64,000 bases of DNA, from positions 124,001-188,000 of the forward strand of contig JAOAIT010000061.1 in NCBI GenBank assembly GCA_026414565.1, in the 5' to 3' direction. The notes beneath the pieces are model-generated. The model was not told where the DNA came from and did not search any database. It worked only from the letters and a program-made list of their open reading frames with translations. Positions within the stretch are counted from its first letter, which is position 1. The number at the start of each line of letters is the position of its first letter. This DNA is from Verrucomicrobiia bacterium (GTDB lineage: Bacteria; Verrucomicrobiota; Verrucomicrobiia; Limisphaerales; Fontisphaeraceae). A program made the translations under genes and the position numbers. Below are positions 21,625 through 31,250 of the stretch, one piece after another.

Positions 21625-24198
21625 TCAAGCCGGGTCACGCTGGGGATTGATCACCACTACCACCATGCGCTCGGGGGTCAGATATTTCTGGGCGGCGGTG
21701 CGGACATCCTCGAGGGTGACCGCCTGGATGCGGGCGTCTTCCTGTTCAAAGTAATGGCAGCCCAGGCCGTAGAGTTCATCCAGGGCGGTGACCATGGCCT
21801 GGTGCCCCAGGTCCTGGCGGGCAATTTTGCGCTGGCCCAGGAGTTTGGCTTTGGCGCGTTGCAGCTCGTCCGCGGCCAGGCCTTCGCGGCGAAGGAGGGT
21901 GGCTTCGGCAAGCATTTCCGCCTCGCACAGGGCGGCCTGGGAAGGCTCGGTGCCGGCATAGAAGGCAAAGAAGCCCGGCGTGAGGCCCAGGAAATTCTGG
22001 GCGCCGACATAGTAGGCCAGGCCAAGCTGGTCGCGGATGCGCATGAACAGCCGGCTGCCGAGGTCGCTGCAGGCTTCCTGCAACAAATCGAGGGCGTAAC
22101 GGTCCGAGTCAAAGAGGGTGGCGCCCGGGAAGCCCACGATGACGAGGGCTTGTTTTTTCTCGAGCGTCTCTGACTGGCGCACCACCCCGGTGAGGGGGGG
22201 CGGGAGGGGCGGTTCGGGCAGTTCGAGCCGGCCCTGCCAGCGGCCGAGGTGTTTTTCGACGGCTTTGAGGGCGGTGCCGGTGTGCACGTCGCCAAAGATG
22301 GCCAGCACGCAGTTGGCGGGGACCACCAACTGGCGGTGCATGCGCTGCAGGTCCGGCGCGCCAATTTGTTTGACGGAGGCGGACTCGCCAAGCGCGTCCA
22401 GGCCGTAGCCGGCGGGGCCAAACATGACGCGGCGCATGAGGCGGGCGGCGTAAGGGAGAATTTGATCGCGCTGGTGTTCGAGGGTGGCCAGTTGCACCTC
22501 GCGTTCGCGTTCGAGGGCCTCCGCCGGGAAGGTGGGATGCAGGAGCGCGTCGGACAGCAAATCGAGGCCCCGGGCGAAATCGCCGTGGAGGACCTCGACA
22601 TTGATGCCAAAGGACTGATTGCCGCCGTAAGTGTCCATGCTGCCGCCGAGGGATTCAATTTCGCGGGCGAGTCGCTCGGCGGTGCGTTTGCGGGTGCCCT
22701 TGAGCAGCAGGCGCGACAGGAGCATGGTGAGGCCGCTGTTGGCCAGGTTTTCGGCCAGCACGCCGCCGCGCAGGACGGTGCGAAACTCGACAAAGGGGAG
22801 GCGGTGGTCCTCTTTGATGAGGACGCGCAGGCCGTTGGGCAGGGTGAATTTTTCGATGGCCGAGCTGCGGGGCGGCGTGATGCGGGCCGCCGCCAGGTGA
22901 TTGGGGCGGGCGGGCGTCAGGACAAAGCAGGTGCGGTTGGCCTCGGTCAGGTAGTGGCGGGCGACTCTTTGCAAATCGGCAGCGGTGGTTTTTTTCACTG
23001 CCTCGAGGTAGCGGGTGGAGAAGTCCAGATCGCCCGCAGCGAGCCAACTGGCGCCCAGGTCCTGGGCCTGGCCGGCCATGGTTTTGCGCGTGGCCAGGGT
23101 GGCGGCGGTGAATTGTTTGATGGCTTTTTGCAGCTCGGTCGCCTTGACCGGCTGGGATTTGAGGCGCTCGATTTCCGCGAGCATGGCGGCGCGGGCGGGT
23201 TCGAGTTTGTCGGGATCCATCACGGCGCTCATGCCGAAGAGGCCGGGGTTGCCGGGGCTGTAGGTCCAAGCCTCGATGGTATTGACCAGCCCGAGGCGCT
23301 CGCGGACGGTTTGATACAGGCGCGAGCTGCGGCCGCTGCCGAGGATGGTGGCCAGCACGTCCAGGGCGGGGACATCGGGATGCCGCAGGTCGGGGATGTG
23401 CCAGCTAAAATGCACATGGGCCAGGGCAATGGGAGCCTCTTCGATGACTTCGCGTGGGGCCAGTTGGCGGGGTTCCTCGGGCAAGACCATGGGGGGCAGA
23501 GGCCGGGCCTTGGCGGCGGCGAAGTTGTCCCGGATGCGCTGCTCGACAGCGGCGGCGTCCACATCGCCCACGACGACGAAGAAGAGGTTGTTGGGGGCGT
23601 ATTTTTCGCGGTAATAAGCCAGGATGTCCTCGCGTTTCAACTCATTGAAAATATCGGGGTAGCCGATGACGGTGAAGCGATAGGGGCTGCGGGTGTAGGC
23701 GGTTTCGAAGAGGCGGCGGGCGGAGCGCTGGGCGGGGTCGTCGTGGGTCATGTCCATTTCGCGGCGGATGACCTCCATTTCCCGGGCCAGCTCCTCCTCG
23801 GGGAGGGCCGCGTTTTGCATGATGTCGCAGAGGATGTCCAGGGCCACCGGGACGCCGGAGTTGGGGACATCAATATAATAGACGGTGCGGTCAAAACTGG
23901 TGTAGGCGTTGATGTAGCCGCCGGCGCTCTGGACTTCGCGGTCAATTTGATGGCCGGGGCGGTTGGTGGTGCCTTTGAAGAGCATGTGCTCGAGCACATG
24001 CGACAGGCCGGCGCCGAGCCAGGGGCCCTCGTGAATGCTGCCGGCCTTGCACCAGGCCTGCACGGAGGCCACCGGCGCGCTGTGGTCCTCGCGGATGATG
24101 AGTTGCAGGCCGTTGTCCAGGGAAACAACCCGCGTGGGCGGCACAGTGGCGGGGGGCTGGCGGCGGGCGCCAACCGGTTTGTGAGCCGCAGACTGCAT
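21625..24198 (-). CDS. M16-family zinc protease, two fused halves
   Basis: An 857-residue protein holding two complete M16 repeats. The N-terminal half has the inverted zinc motif HVLEH followed by MLFKGT, with the distal Glu region EMEVIRREMDM, so it is the active half. The C-terminal half lines up with the same fold (RLLLKGTRKRTAERL) but has no HxxEH. Families usually encode these halves as one long protein or a heterodimer. There is no clear signal peptide, which suggests a cytoplasmic location or non-classical export. Its start codon overlaps the stop of the Minf_1886-like gene by one base, indicating coupling. Confidence 0.93.
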   Translation of the reverse strand: MQSAAHKPVGARRQPPATVPPTRVVSLDNGLQLIIREDHSAPVASVQAWCKAGSIHEGPWLGAGLSHVLEHMLFKGTTNRPGHQIDREVQSAGGYINAYTSFDRTVYYIDVPNSGVPVALDILCDIMQNAALPEEELAREMEVIRREMDMTHDDPAQRSARRLFETAYTRSPYRFTVIGYPDIFNELKREDILAYYREKYAPNNLFFVVVGDVDAAAVEQRIRDNFAAAKARPLPPMVLPEEPRQLAPREVIEEAPIALAHVHFSWHIPDLRHPDVPALDVLATILGSGRSSRLYQTVRERLGLVNTIEAWTYSPGNPGLFGMSAVMDPDKLEPARAAMLAEIERLKSQPVKATELQKAIKQFTAATLATRKTMAGQAQDLGASWLAAGDLDFSTRYLEAVKKTTAADLQRVARHYLTEANRTCFVLTPARPNHLAAARITPPRSSAIEKFTLPNGLRVLIKEDHRLPFVEFRTVLRGGVLAENLANSGLTMLLSRLLLKGTRKRTAERLAREIESLGGSMDTYGGNQSFGINVEVLHGDFARGLDLLSDALLHPTFPAEALEREREVQLATLEHQRDQILPYAARLMRRVMFGPAGYGLDALGESASVKQIGAPDLQRMHRQLVVPANCVLAIFGDVHTGTALKAVEKHLGRWQGRLELPEPPLPPPLTGVVRQSETLEKKQALVIVGFPGATLFDSDRYALDLLQEACSDLGSRLFMRIRDQLGLAYYVGAQNFLGLTPGFFAFYAGTEPSQAALCEAEMLAEATLLRREGLAADELQRAKAKLLGQRKIARQDLGHQAMVTALDELYGLGCHYFEQEDARIQAVTLEDVRTAAQKYLTPERMVVVVINPQRDPA

Positions 24199-24623
24199 CA
24201 GCCGGCCTTGGGTTCCCGCGGGGGGGAGAGTTTGGAGGAGGGCAGGAATGGCTGGCGGAAGGCGGTGTCAAAATCGTAGCCCCCCTGGAAGTCGGCGCGG
24301 CTGTCCTCCTTGGTTTTGCTCAGCAACCCCTGCTCGACCATGTTGAAGACGATTTCGCCGAAGTCTTCGCAGCGGTGGATGCCCCATTCTTCAAAGACGG
24401 TGATGGCCATGGGGCCGAATTGTTGCAGGGCCAGCTCGCGAATGCCCTCCAGGAGTTGTTGGCCGGTGACATGGCGGGTTTCCGTGCGGGTGCGTCCGCG
24501 GCCCTTGAGCATTTTCTGGGTGTGCTCGAGGGCCTCCCGCACAAAATGATAAGCTTCCCGGTCATAGCGCGGATCGCGCTCCAGGATTTTCTCCAGTTCC
24601 TCGTCAAAATTGACCTTGTGCAT
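24198..24623 (-). CDS. Minf_1886-like conserved protein (Planctomycetes/Verrucomicrobia family)
   Basis: A 141-residue soluble protein without known catalytic motifs. The pattern RDPRYDREAYHFVREALEHTQ followed by HVTGQQLLEGIRELALQQFG and FEEWGIHRCEDFGEIVFNMVE matches my memory of a small family conserved in Verrucomicrobiota and Planctomycetota. The function is unknown. The tight coupling with the M16 protease downstream and the tiny membrane peptide upstream (3 nt gap) indicates one transcript. Confidence 0.85.
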   Translation of the reverse strand: MHKVNFDEELEKILERDPRYDREAYHFVREALEHTQKMLKGRGRTRTETRHVTGQQLLEGIRELALQQFGPMAITVFEEWGIHRCEDFGEIVFNMVEQGLLSKTKEDSRADFQGGYDFDTAFRQPFLPSSKLSPPREPKAG

Positions 24624-24626
24624 AGT

Positions 24627-24764
24627 TCACGGCTGATGGACTACGGGGGGTGGTGGGCTTGGGGAAGCGGCTGAACTGCGGTACCATTTCACTCCCCAGC
24701 CCAACGCCAGCAGCAGTCCCATCACGGCCAGCGTCCTAAGCTGTTCCCGTGTCAAAAAATTCAC
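24627..24764 (-). CDS. tiny single-pass membrane protein
   Basis: A 45-codon frame beginning at GTG 24764 (or the TTG at 24755), preceded by a strong purine-rich site (AAAGGAAG). It encodes a basic N-terminus (FLTREQLR), one TM helix (TLAVMGLLLALGWGVKWY) and a short Pro-rich tail. The stop lies 3 nt before the Minf_1886-like start. The N-terminal helix resembles the start of ComEA-like helix-hairpin-helix proteins of related bacteria, but no HhH domain follows, so it may be a remnant or an independent small protein. Confidence 0.5.
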   Translation of the reverse strand: MNFLTREQLRTLAVMGLLLALGWGVKWYRSSAASPSPPPPVVHQP

Positions 24765-24847
24765 CTTCCTTTCACTGTGCCACAAACCGCCCGTTTTTCA
24801 CGTAAAATTTATTCACAGGGCGGGCGGAGCGGTCAAGGCGGGCGCTC

Positions 24848-26431
24848 TCAGCTCCCTGCCCGGCTTCCTTTTTTCAGGAGCTGGCGGGCCTCGGGATTGC
24901 CCAGGAGCCAGAGCAGCAGGGCGGCGGCCAACAGGGCGGGCGCCCCGGCGCTCAGGCCCACCAGGGCGTGGCTGAACGGCGTTTTGAGGCCGGCGAGGGC
25001 ATGGCTGTGCCACAGCAGCCCGCGCAAGCCGGCGGCTACGCCGCCGGCCACCGCCGCGGCCAGCAGGGCCTGCCCGAGGCCGGCGCCCAAATCCCGCAGC
25101 GGGGCCTGCTGGCCGTGCCGGCGCAGCCACAGCCAGAAGAGCACGGCGAGTTGAATCAGGGCGCCCAGCGAGCCGGCCAGGGCGATGCCCGGGGCGGCCC
25201 AGCCGCGGCTGAGCCAGGCATAGAGGGGAAGGCTGGCCAGCGCAATGGCGGTGCTGGCGAGCATGGGCAGCCAGGTGTTTTGCAGGGCGTAAAAGCAGCG
25301 GGTGACGATCGTCATGGCGGCAAAGGCAAAAGCCCCGGCCAGGTACCATTGCAACACGGGCGCCGTTTGCGCCGCACTCTCTGCGGTGAAGCGGCCGCGC
25401 TGGAAGACCACCGTGATGACTTCAGGGGCGAGGGCCATGAGGACGGCCGAGACTGGCAGCACCAGGAGGAGGAGACGCCGCAACACGCCCAGGGCGATCT
25501 GGTTCATTTCGGCCATTTGTCCGCTGACCGCCAGACGGGTCAGAAAGGGAAAGGAGGCAATGCCGACGGCCTGGCCAAACAGGCCCACCAGCGCCCACAT
25601 GATGCGCAGGGCGTAATTCAGGCTGGCCAGGGCACCCTCGCCGAGGGGGGCGCCGAAAATGCGGAAGGCAATCTCGTTGGAAAATTGCATGCCCAGCCCC
25701 AGGACCAGCGGCAGGCTGAGCCAGACATAGCGCCGCAGGCCGGGGTCGCGGAAATCCACCACCCAGGCCAGGGGGGAACGGAGCCGCCGCAAACCGACGA
25801 GCTGAATCAGGGCATTGCCCGCCAGCGCGCCGGCCAGCACGCCCCAGGCAAAACCTTCGATGCCCAGCCAGCGGCCGAGGCACAGGCCGCCGAGGATGAT
25901 GCCGCCGTTGTAAATCAAGGGGGCCAGGGCAGGCAGGAAAAATTGCTGGTGGGCATACTGCACCGCCATGAAGAGGGCGCCCCAATAAAAGAAGATTTGG
26001 GCCGGCAAAATGATGCGGGTGAGGCGGGTGACGTATTCTGGCGCCGCGCCGCCGATGCGCTCCCCCATGAGGGCAAGGATTTGGGGGGTGAACACCCAGG
26101 TGATGGCCACCAGCAGAGACATCACCAGCGTGCCGGCGCAGAGCAGGTTGTTGAACAGGCGCCAGGCGCCGGGGGTGTCGCCCTGTTGCAGCCTTTCCTG
26201 AAACAGGGGAATGAAAGTGATGGACATGAAGCCGCCGGCCAGCAGGTGATTGAGGAACTCCGGCAGGAGAAAGGCGGCCACGTAGGCGTCCATGGCGGCG
26301 CTGGTGCCGCCCATGCCGGCGAGCACCATTTCGCGGACGATGCCCAGGACGCGGCTGAGCAGCACCGATCCCATCATGATGAGGGAGGCGGCGGAGATCG
26401 AACGCACCATTTGCCCGCGAGACGCTGTCAT
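24848..26431 (-). CDS. murJ: lipid II flippase MurJ (MviN)
   Basis: Polytopic membrane protein of the MOP superfamily that flips lipid II for peptidoglycan synthesis. From the ATG at 26431 it is 527 residues with about 14 TM helices. MurJ hallmarks are visible: SRVLGIVREMVLAGMGGTSAAMDAY near the N-terminus, LLPEFLNHLLAGGFMSITFIPLF, and the central FFYWGALFMAVQYAHQQF. An in-frame ATG at 26482 would add 17 residues without membrane character. It lies upstream of the small membrane peptide/M16 group on the same strand, with an 83-nt gap. Confidence 0.94.
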   Translation of the reverse strand: MTASRGQMVRSISAASLIMMGSVLLSRVLGIVREMVLAGMGGTSAAMDAYVAAFLLPEFLNHLLAGGFMSITFIPLFQERLQQGDTPGAWRLFNNLLCAGTLVMSLLVAITWVFTPQILALMGERIGGAAPEYVTRLTRIILPAQIFFYWGALFMAVQYAHQQFFLPALAPLIYNGGIILGGLCLGRWLGIEGFAWGVLAGALAGNALIQLVGLRRLRSPLAWVVDFRDPGLRRYVWLSLPLVLGLGMQFSNEIAFRIFGAPLGEGALASLNYALRIMWALVGLFGQAVGIASFPFLTRLAVSGQMAEMNQIALGVLRRLLLLVLPVSAVLMALAPEVITVVFQRGRFTAESAAQTAPVLQWYLAGAFAFAAMTIVTRCFYALQNTWLPMLASTAIALASLPLYAWLSRGWAAPGIALAGSLGALIQLAVLFWLWLRRHGQQAPLRDLGAGLGQALLAAAVAGGVAAGLRGLLWHSHALAGLKTPFSHALVGLSAGAPALLAAALLLWLLGNPEARQLLKKGSRAGS

Positions 26432-26598
26432 GGACTCGTCCTCTGCGCGGGCATCATGACAAAAGCCGTTCGGGGAGGCCATACTATTCCATGATCAAAC
26501 CGCCGGCGATGTGGCCTTGGGCGGGCGGGCGGCGGTGGCTTGCGGTTGGCGCGACTCGTGTCATTATTGCTAATGTTTGTTATTAGAAAGCAACGATA

Positions 26599-26877
26599 AT
26601 GCTCAAACGAGGCAAAAGCGGGTTGCGTGGGGCAGGGGTGCTGCTGCTGGCCGGGGCTTTGGCCTGGTGGCTGGCGGCGGGGGCGCATCGGGGCTGGACC
26701 ATGACCAGCGTGCCGACGCGGGTGTTGGACGAGGTGACCGGGATTGAGGCGGTGGTGTATGAGCCGCGGGTGGTGCCGGGGGTGGATGTGGTGGCGGGGG
26801 CGGCGGCTCTGGGCCTGCTCATGATCGGGCTTTCATTTCTGGGACGCGTGTCCCGGGCAACAAATCGAGAAACATGA
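26599..26877 (+). CDS. small two-TM membrane protein upstream of YceI
   Basis: A 92-residue protein with two TM helices (GVLLLAGALAWWLAAGA and GVDVVAGAAALGLLMIGLSFLG) around an extracytoplasmic loop rich in Val/Glu/Tyr (GWTMTSVPTRVLDEVTGIE). I recognise no named family. Its start is 38 nt before the YceI gene end-to-start and both read in the same direction, so they are probably one unit. Confidence 0.65.
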   Translation: MLKRGKSGLRGAGVLLLAGALAWWLAAGAHRGWTMTSVPTRVLDEVTGIEAVVYEPRVVPGVDVVAGAAALGLLMIGLSFLGRVSRATNRET

Positions 26878-26915
26878 AACGAACGCCGGTTGAGGCGTGA
26901 GAAAGGAATAGACGC

Positions 26916-27530
26916 ATGAAAATAGCTGGGATGATCACGATGGGATTGGGGCTGGCGCTGGGCGCGATGGCGGCGCCGCAGACGTTTGATTTTGCAGACC
27001 CCAAGGGCGTGAACAACGTGGTGTTTCATCTGGATGCGCCGCTGGAAGCGATCAATGGCAGCGCCAACGGCATCAGCGGCAAGGTGATCTATGATCCGCA
27101 GAATCCGGCGGCCACCACCGGAGAAATCGTGGTGAGCGCGGCCACGCTGCACGTGCCCAATCCGATGATGAAGGAGCACCTGCACAGCGCGCAGTGGATG
27201 GATGTGGCGAAGCATCCGGAGATTCGTTTCAAGGCGGTAAGCCTGAAGAATGTCAAGGTGTCGGGCGATACCGCCACGGCGGAGGTCACCGGGCAGCTTA
27301 CGATCAAGGGGGTGACGCGGGAGATCACCGTGCCGGTGCGGTTCACGTACCTGAAGGACAAGCTGGGGGCGCGGACGAACAACCGGCAGCAGGGCGATTT
27401 GCTGGTCCTCCGGGCGCAGTTCACCATCAAGCGGTCGGACTTCAACATCAACCCCGCCGCGCCGCAGGACAAGGTGGCGGAGGAGATTGAGCTGACGTTG
27501 AGCATTGCCGGGGCCGCGCCGCGCTCCTGA
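26916..27530 (+). CDS. YceI-family periplasmic protein
   Basis: A 204-residue secreted lipocalin-like protein. A signal peptide (MITMGLGLALGAMA) precedes a beta-barrel with family features: FHLDAPLEAINGSANGISGKVIYDP, the HLHSAQWMDVAKHPEIRFKA segment and the TGQLTIKGVTREITVPV strand pair. YceI proteins bind polyisoprenoid or similar amphiphiles in the periplasm; the ligand here is unknown. A good purine-rich site (AGAAAGGA) lies about 9 nt upstream of the ATG. Confidence 0.93.
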   Translation: MKIAGMITMGLGLALGAMAAPQTFDFADPKGVNNVVFHLDAPLEAINGSANGISGKVIYDPQNPAATTGEIVVSAATLHVPNPMMKEHLHSAQWMDVAKHPEIRFKAVSLKNVKVSGDTATAEVTGQLTIKGVTREITVPVRFTYLKDKLGARTNNRQQGDLLVLRAQFTIKRSDFNINPAAPQDKVAEEIELTLSIAGAAPRS

Positions 27531-27638
27531 GCCGCCGGGCGGGCGATTGCTTGGAGCGCGCCAGCAGGCGCCAGCCGGAGGGGCCGCGGCTGCAGTGGTT
27601 CTTGCTCCGGCGTGGGCTTTGGCTTAGGTTGGGCCGCG

Positions 27639-28754
27639 ATGCGCCTGCTGGACCGGTACTTGCTGCGGGAGTTGTTGGTGCCGCTGGGCTACTGCCTGAG
27701 CGGCTTCCTGATTTTCTGGCTGGCGTTCATCACGTTTTCGGAGATGGACGAATTCCAGCGGCAGGGTTTGAAGGCGGGGGAGATTGCCACATACCTGTTT
27801 CTCACCCTGCCCAAGACGCTGGGCTATGTGGTGCCGCTGGGGCTGCTGCTGGCGATGCTGTACAGCCTGACGCATCACGCGCGGCATCACGAGCTGACGG
27901 CCATGCGTTGCGCGGGGGTGAGTTTGTGGCGGCTCTTGGTGCCCTATCTGGGGGTGGGCGCGGCGTGCGGAATGGGCATGTTCGTGCTCAACGAGGTGCT
28001 CATGCCGCACAGTCTGGACGAGGCGGAGGAGTTGTTGACGCGGCGCCAGCGGCAAAGCGGGGGGGAGGAGGCCTGGCAGCGGCATGTGGTGTTTCTGGAT
28101 TTCACCGGCGGGCATACCAACGTGGTGGGGCCGTTTGATTTTCATCCGGCAACGGGTCAGATGCGCAAGGCGCGGGTGATCTGGCATGCGGCGGATGGCC
28201 GCCGGCTGGAGCTGGCGGCCGAGCGCGGCGTGTACAGCAACGGCCACTGGCATTTTTTCCAGGTGCAGCAGAACGTCTATGCGCCGGGGCAGCCCATTCC
28301 CAGCGAGCGCCATCTGACCAACGCGATGGCGCTGCCGGATTTGACGGCCTCGCCGGCGCGCATCCGCAGCGAGATCAAGGTGAGCAGTCTGAGTGATTTG
28401 CGGGCGGCACGGGGGATGTCGCTTTCGTTGCGGGAGATTTACGATTACCGGCGCTGGCATCCGGAGCGGGGGCGCGATGCGCAACTGGACACCAAATGGC
28501 ATGCGCGGCTGGCGGCGCCGGTGACGTGCCTGGTGGTGGTGTTGATCGCGGTGCCCTTTGCGGCGCGCAGCGGGCGGCGCAATGTTTTTGTGGGGGTGGC
28601 CAGCAGCGTGTTTCTGGCCTTTGCCTATTTCCTGGTGCAGCGGTTTGCGGAGGCGCTGGGGTTGAGCGGACGGCTGGCGCCGTGGCTGGCGGGCTGGCTG
28701 CCCAATTTGTTGTTTGGGCTGGCGGGGGTGTGGCTCACCGCCCGCACGCGGTGA
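27639..28754 (+). CDS. LptF/LptG-family lipopolysaccharide export permease
   Basis: A 371-residue permease of the LPS transport ABC exporter. The N-terminus [19 protein letters not shown] is typical of LptF/LptG, followed by TM helices, a large periplasmic beta-jellyroll (about residues 150-260) and three C-terminal TMs beginning near [24 protein letters not shown]. Only one LptF/G gene is present in the window, so I cannot say whether it is F or G. The start at 27639 avoids an N-terminal extension that has no helix. Confidence 0.9.
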   Translation: MRLLDRYLLRELLVPLGYCLSGFLIFWLAFITFSEMDEFQRQGLKAGEIATYLFLTLPKTLGYVVPLGLLLAMLYSLTHHARHHELTAMRCAGVSLWRLLVPYLGVGAACGMGMFVLNEVLMPHSLDEAEELLTRRQRQSGGEEAWQRHVVFLDFTGGHTNVVGPFDFHPATGQMRKARVIWHAADGRRLELAAERGVYSNGHWHFFQVQQNVYAPGQPIPSERHLTNAMALPDLTASPARIRSEIKVSSLSDLRAARGMSLSLREIYDYRRWHPERGRDAQLDTKWHARLAAPVTCLVVVLIAVPFAARSGRRNVFVGVASSVFLAFAYFLVQRFAEALGLSGRLAPWLAGWLPNLLFGLAGVWLTARTR

Positions 28755-28794
28755 GGCGGGCGTTGCGCGTGGCTCAAGTGAGGAGAGACAGTTT

Positions 28795-29247
28795 ATGCGG
28801 GTCGTCATTCAACGGGTTCTGCAGGCCTCGGTGACCATTGCCGGGCAGGTCCGGAGCGCCATTGGCCAGGGGCTGCTGGTGCTGGTGGGCATTGAAGCGG
28901 TGGATCAGGCCGAGGACGTGGAATGGTTGTGCGGCAAGATTGCACGGTTGCGCATTTTCAACGACGAGCAGGGGGTGATGAACCGCTCGGTGCAGGAGGT
29001 GGGCGGGGAGGTGTTGGTGGTGAGCCAGTTCACCCTGCATGCCAGCACCAAAAAAGGCAACCGCCCCAGCTACAGCCGGGCGGCGCGCCCGGAAACCGCC
29101 ATCCCCTTGTACGAGGAATTTGTGGCGCGGTTGGGCGCGGAGCTGGGCAAGCCGGTGGCCACGGGCGAGTTTGGGGCGGATATGAAGGTGGCGCTGGTGA
29201 ATGACGGGCCGGTGACCATTTTGATGGATTCCCGGGCCCGGGAATGA
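28795..29247 (+). CDS. dtd: D-aminoacyl-tRNA deacylase
   Basis: Proofreading enzyme that hydrolyses D-aminoacyl-tRNA. The product is 150 residues from the ATG at 28795, preceded by AGGAGA at good spacing. The family signatures are intact: [15 protein letters not shown] at the N-terminus, the catalytic SQFTLHAST, the cross-subunit [11 protein letters not shown], and [13 protein letters not shown]. It sits directly after the LptF/G gene (40 nt) on the same strand. Confidence 0.96.
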   Translation: MRVVIQRVLQASVTIAGQVRSAIGQGLLVLVGIEAVDQAEDVEWLCGKIARLRIFNDEQGVMNRSVQEVGGEVLVVSQFTLHASTKKGNRPSYSRAARPETAIPLYEEFVARLGAELGKPVATGEFGADMKVALVNDGPVTILMDSRARE

Positions 29248-29294
29248 AGCAAGGGGCGGGTTGACAAAAGGGCGGGGGGCGATAACGTCGCGGC

Positions 29295-30164
29295 ATGGCA
29301 CGCATGAAAAAAACTCTGGTGAACCGGCGTCATTTTATTGCCACCACTTCAGCCGCGCTGGCCGGCGCCGCGCTGGGGCCGGCCATGCTGCAGGCGGCTG
29401 CGGCGCGGGCCCGGATCAAGGTGGGGGCTTGTGTGGTGAATTTGGAGCAGGCCAAACAGGCCGGGCTGGAGGGCGTGGAGGTGGGCGTGGGCGGGGCGGC
29501 GGAGCGGCTGTCCATTGCCGAGCCGGAGACACGCGCCCGCTACAAGGCGCAGATGCAGGCCACGGGGTTGCCGATCTGTTCGCTGATGATGGGGTTGTTG
29601 AACGAATATCCCCTGGCCAGCGATCCGCGCGGGCCGGCGTGGCTGGAGCAATCCATTGATGCGGCGCAGGAGCTCGGCGCGAAGGTGATTTTGGTGGCGT
29701 TCTTTTTCCGCGGGGATTTGCTGGATGAGCAGGGGCGGCTGAAGGCGAAGGAGATGGACGTGGTGGTGCAGCGGTTGAAGGACGCGGCGCCGCGGGCCAA
29801 AAAGGCCGGGGTGGTGCTGGCCATCGAGACTTATCTGAATGCGCGCGACAACCTGCGGATTTTGGACGCGGTGAATCATGAGGCGGTGCAGATGTATTAT
29901 GATGTCTATAATACCGGCACCACCAAGCAGTATGATTCACCGGCGGAGATCCGGCTGCTGCGGGATCGCATTGCCCAGATTCATTTCAAAAACGGGCCCA
30001 AGTATCTGGAGGACGAGCCGGCCAAGTTCGAGGCCCTGGCGCAGGCGATCCACGATATTGGCTATCGGGGGTGGATTGTGCTGGAGACCTCGGCGCCCTC
30101 CAAGGATCCCGTGGCCGATGCGCGGAAAAATGGGGCGTACGTGCGGCGGTTGTTTGGGGCTTGA
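29295..30164 (+). CDS. Tat-exported sugar phosphate isomerase/epimerase (TIM barrel)
   Basis: A 289-residue xylose-isomerase-like TIM-barrel protein. The N-terminus has a twin-arginine leader (NRRHFIATTSAALAGAALG), so it is probably exported folded. Barrel metal-site segments include AIETYLNARDN, MYYDVYNTGT, IAQIHFKNGP and GWIVLETSAP, in the order expected for this superfamily. Such proteins accompany Gfo/Idh/MocA oxidoreductases in sugar-derivative catabolism in Verrucomicrobiota. The substrate is unknown. The start could be the Met three codons later. Confidence 0.9.
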   Translation: MARMKKTLVNRRHFIATTSAALAGAALGPAMLQAAAARARIKVGACVVNLEQAKQAGLEGVEVGVGGAAERLSIAEPETRARYKAQMQATGLPICSLMMGLLNEYPLASDPRGPAWLEQSIDAAQELGAKVILVAFFFRGDLLDEQGRLKAKEMDVVVQRLKDAAPRAKKAGVVLAIETYLNARDNLRILDAVNHEAVQMYYDVYNTGTTKQYDSPAEIRLLRDRIAQIHFKNGPKYLEDEPAKFEALAQAIHDIGYRGWIVLETSAPSKDPVADARKNGAYVRRLFGA

Positions 30165-30217
30165 AAGAACGGGGCCAAGGCCCAAAGGCCCTGAACGGAA
30201 TGCCACGGCCGCGGCGG

Positions 30218-31105
30218 TCAAGGCGCGGGACGCGGAGCGGCGGGGGGGGCGTTGGTGTTGAGCCGCACGCCGGGCGGGAGATTGGTCAGCAAACCGCCCA
30301 TGCTGGATTGCATCTGCTCGAGGCGCAGCTCGAGGACTTTTAATTTTTCGTTCAGGAGGGTGATCTGGTTTTGCAGGTTTTTCACCTGGTCTTCCTGCCG
30401 CAACTTGAGCAGTTCGGTGATCTCCACCAATTGTTTGAGCTGGGCCAGGGCGGTCTGAATGCGGCCGGCCACGTCGGGGTCAATTTTAAGGAGCGGATCG
30501 TACTTGGAGAGCTCTTTGGTGAGGCGCTTGAGTTGTTCGAGGGTGGTTTGCAGGAGTTTCTGGCGTTCGGCCTCCATTTGTTTTTCGATGTTTTGCAGGC
30601 GGGCGGCGTAGTGCAGGTCCAGCGCCATGATGTTGCTGTGGCCCAAATCATTGAGGGCGCGGGAGAGCTGGCGGGTCAGGTTCACGGCGGCGTTGGTGAT
30701 GGTCACGGCGGTTTCGGTGCGGAGGGCGACGACGGCCTCGCGATCCGCGCCGGCTTGGCTGGCGGCAAGCATGGCCTGATGCTGGGCCAGGCGCGCCTGG
30801 GCGGCGTAGTTGGAGGCGATGATGACCATGTAACGCCCGCTTTGGTCCGTCCATTCCTGGCTGTGTTGGAGGCGGCGTTCGGCGGCCTGCCAGGATTCCA
30901 GAATCAAATAGGTGGCGGTGCCGGTGATGGCGGTGATGAGCACCACGGCCACCAGCAACTGCACCAACTGCGTGCGCCGGGCGCGCTTGAGGCACTGGTG
31001 CACCTCTGCCGCCGTGAGCAGGCGGTCGCCCACCGCCGGGCTGCCGGTTGTCTGGAAGGGATTGGCAGTTTTTTCCGGCCCCGGTTGTTGGTCTGGGGTC
31101 GCCAT
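30218..31105 (-). CDS. single-pass membrane protein with coiled coil
   Basis: A 295-residue protein with a soluble N-terminus (about 45 residues), one TM helix (LLVAVVLITAITGTATYLIL) and a long helical ectodomain. Residues about 165-270 form a likely coiled coil (IEKQMEAERQKLLQTTLEQL, LNEKLKVLELRLEQMQS), and the tail is Pro-rich. I recognise no family. The stop is convergent with the isomerase gene. The chemoreceptor-like helix raises the idea of a partner-binding scaffold, but there is no signalling domain. Confidence 0.82.
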   Translation of the reverse strand: MATPDQQPGPEKTANPFQTTGSPAVGDRLLTAAEVHQCLKRARRTQLVQLLVAVVLITAITGTATYLILESWQAAERRLQHSQEWTDQSGRYMVIIASNYAAQARLAQHQAMLAASQAGADREAVVALRTETAVTITNAAVNLTRQLSRALNDLGHSNIMALDLHYAARLQNIEKQMEAERQKLLQTTLEQLKRLTKELSKYDPLLKIDPDVAGRIQTALAQLKQLVEITELLKLRQEDQVKNLQNQITLLNEKLKVLELRLEQMQSSMGGLLTNLPPGVRLNTNAPPAAPRPAP

Positions 31106-31250
31106 GACAGGGGTTATTTAATACGAGGGCGGCGGAATCACAATGGAAAAAGCCTTGGCGTGGCGGGCGTAAGGCGGTGTGGGCGGCATGTATTTGGCTT
31201 GCGGGAAGGCCGCCAATGGCCTAGTAAACGAAGGTGCCGGCGGTGGGGAT

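Noticed and set aside
29261-29286. TTGACA and GATAAC as a promoter for the isomerase gene
   Set aside because: The spacer is only 14 nt, too short for a normal sigma70-type promoter.
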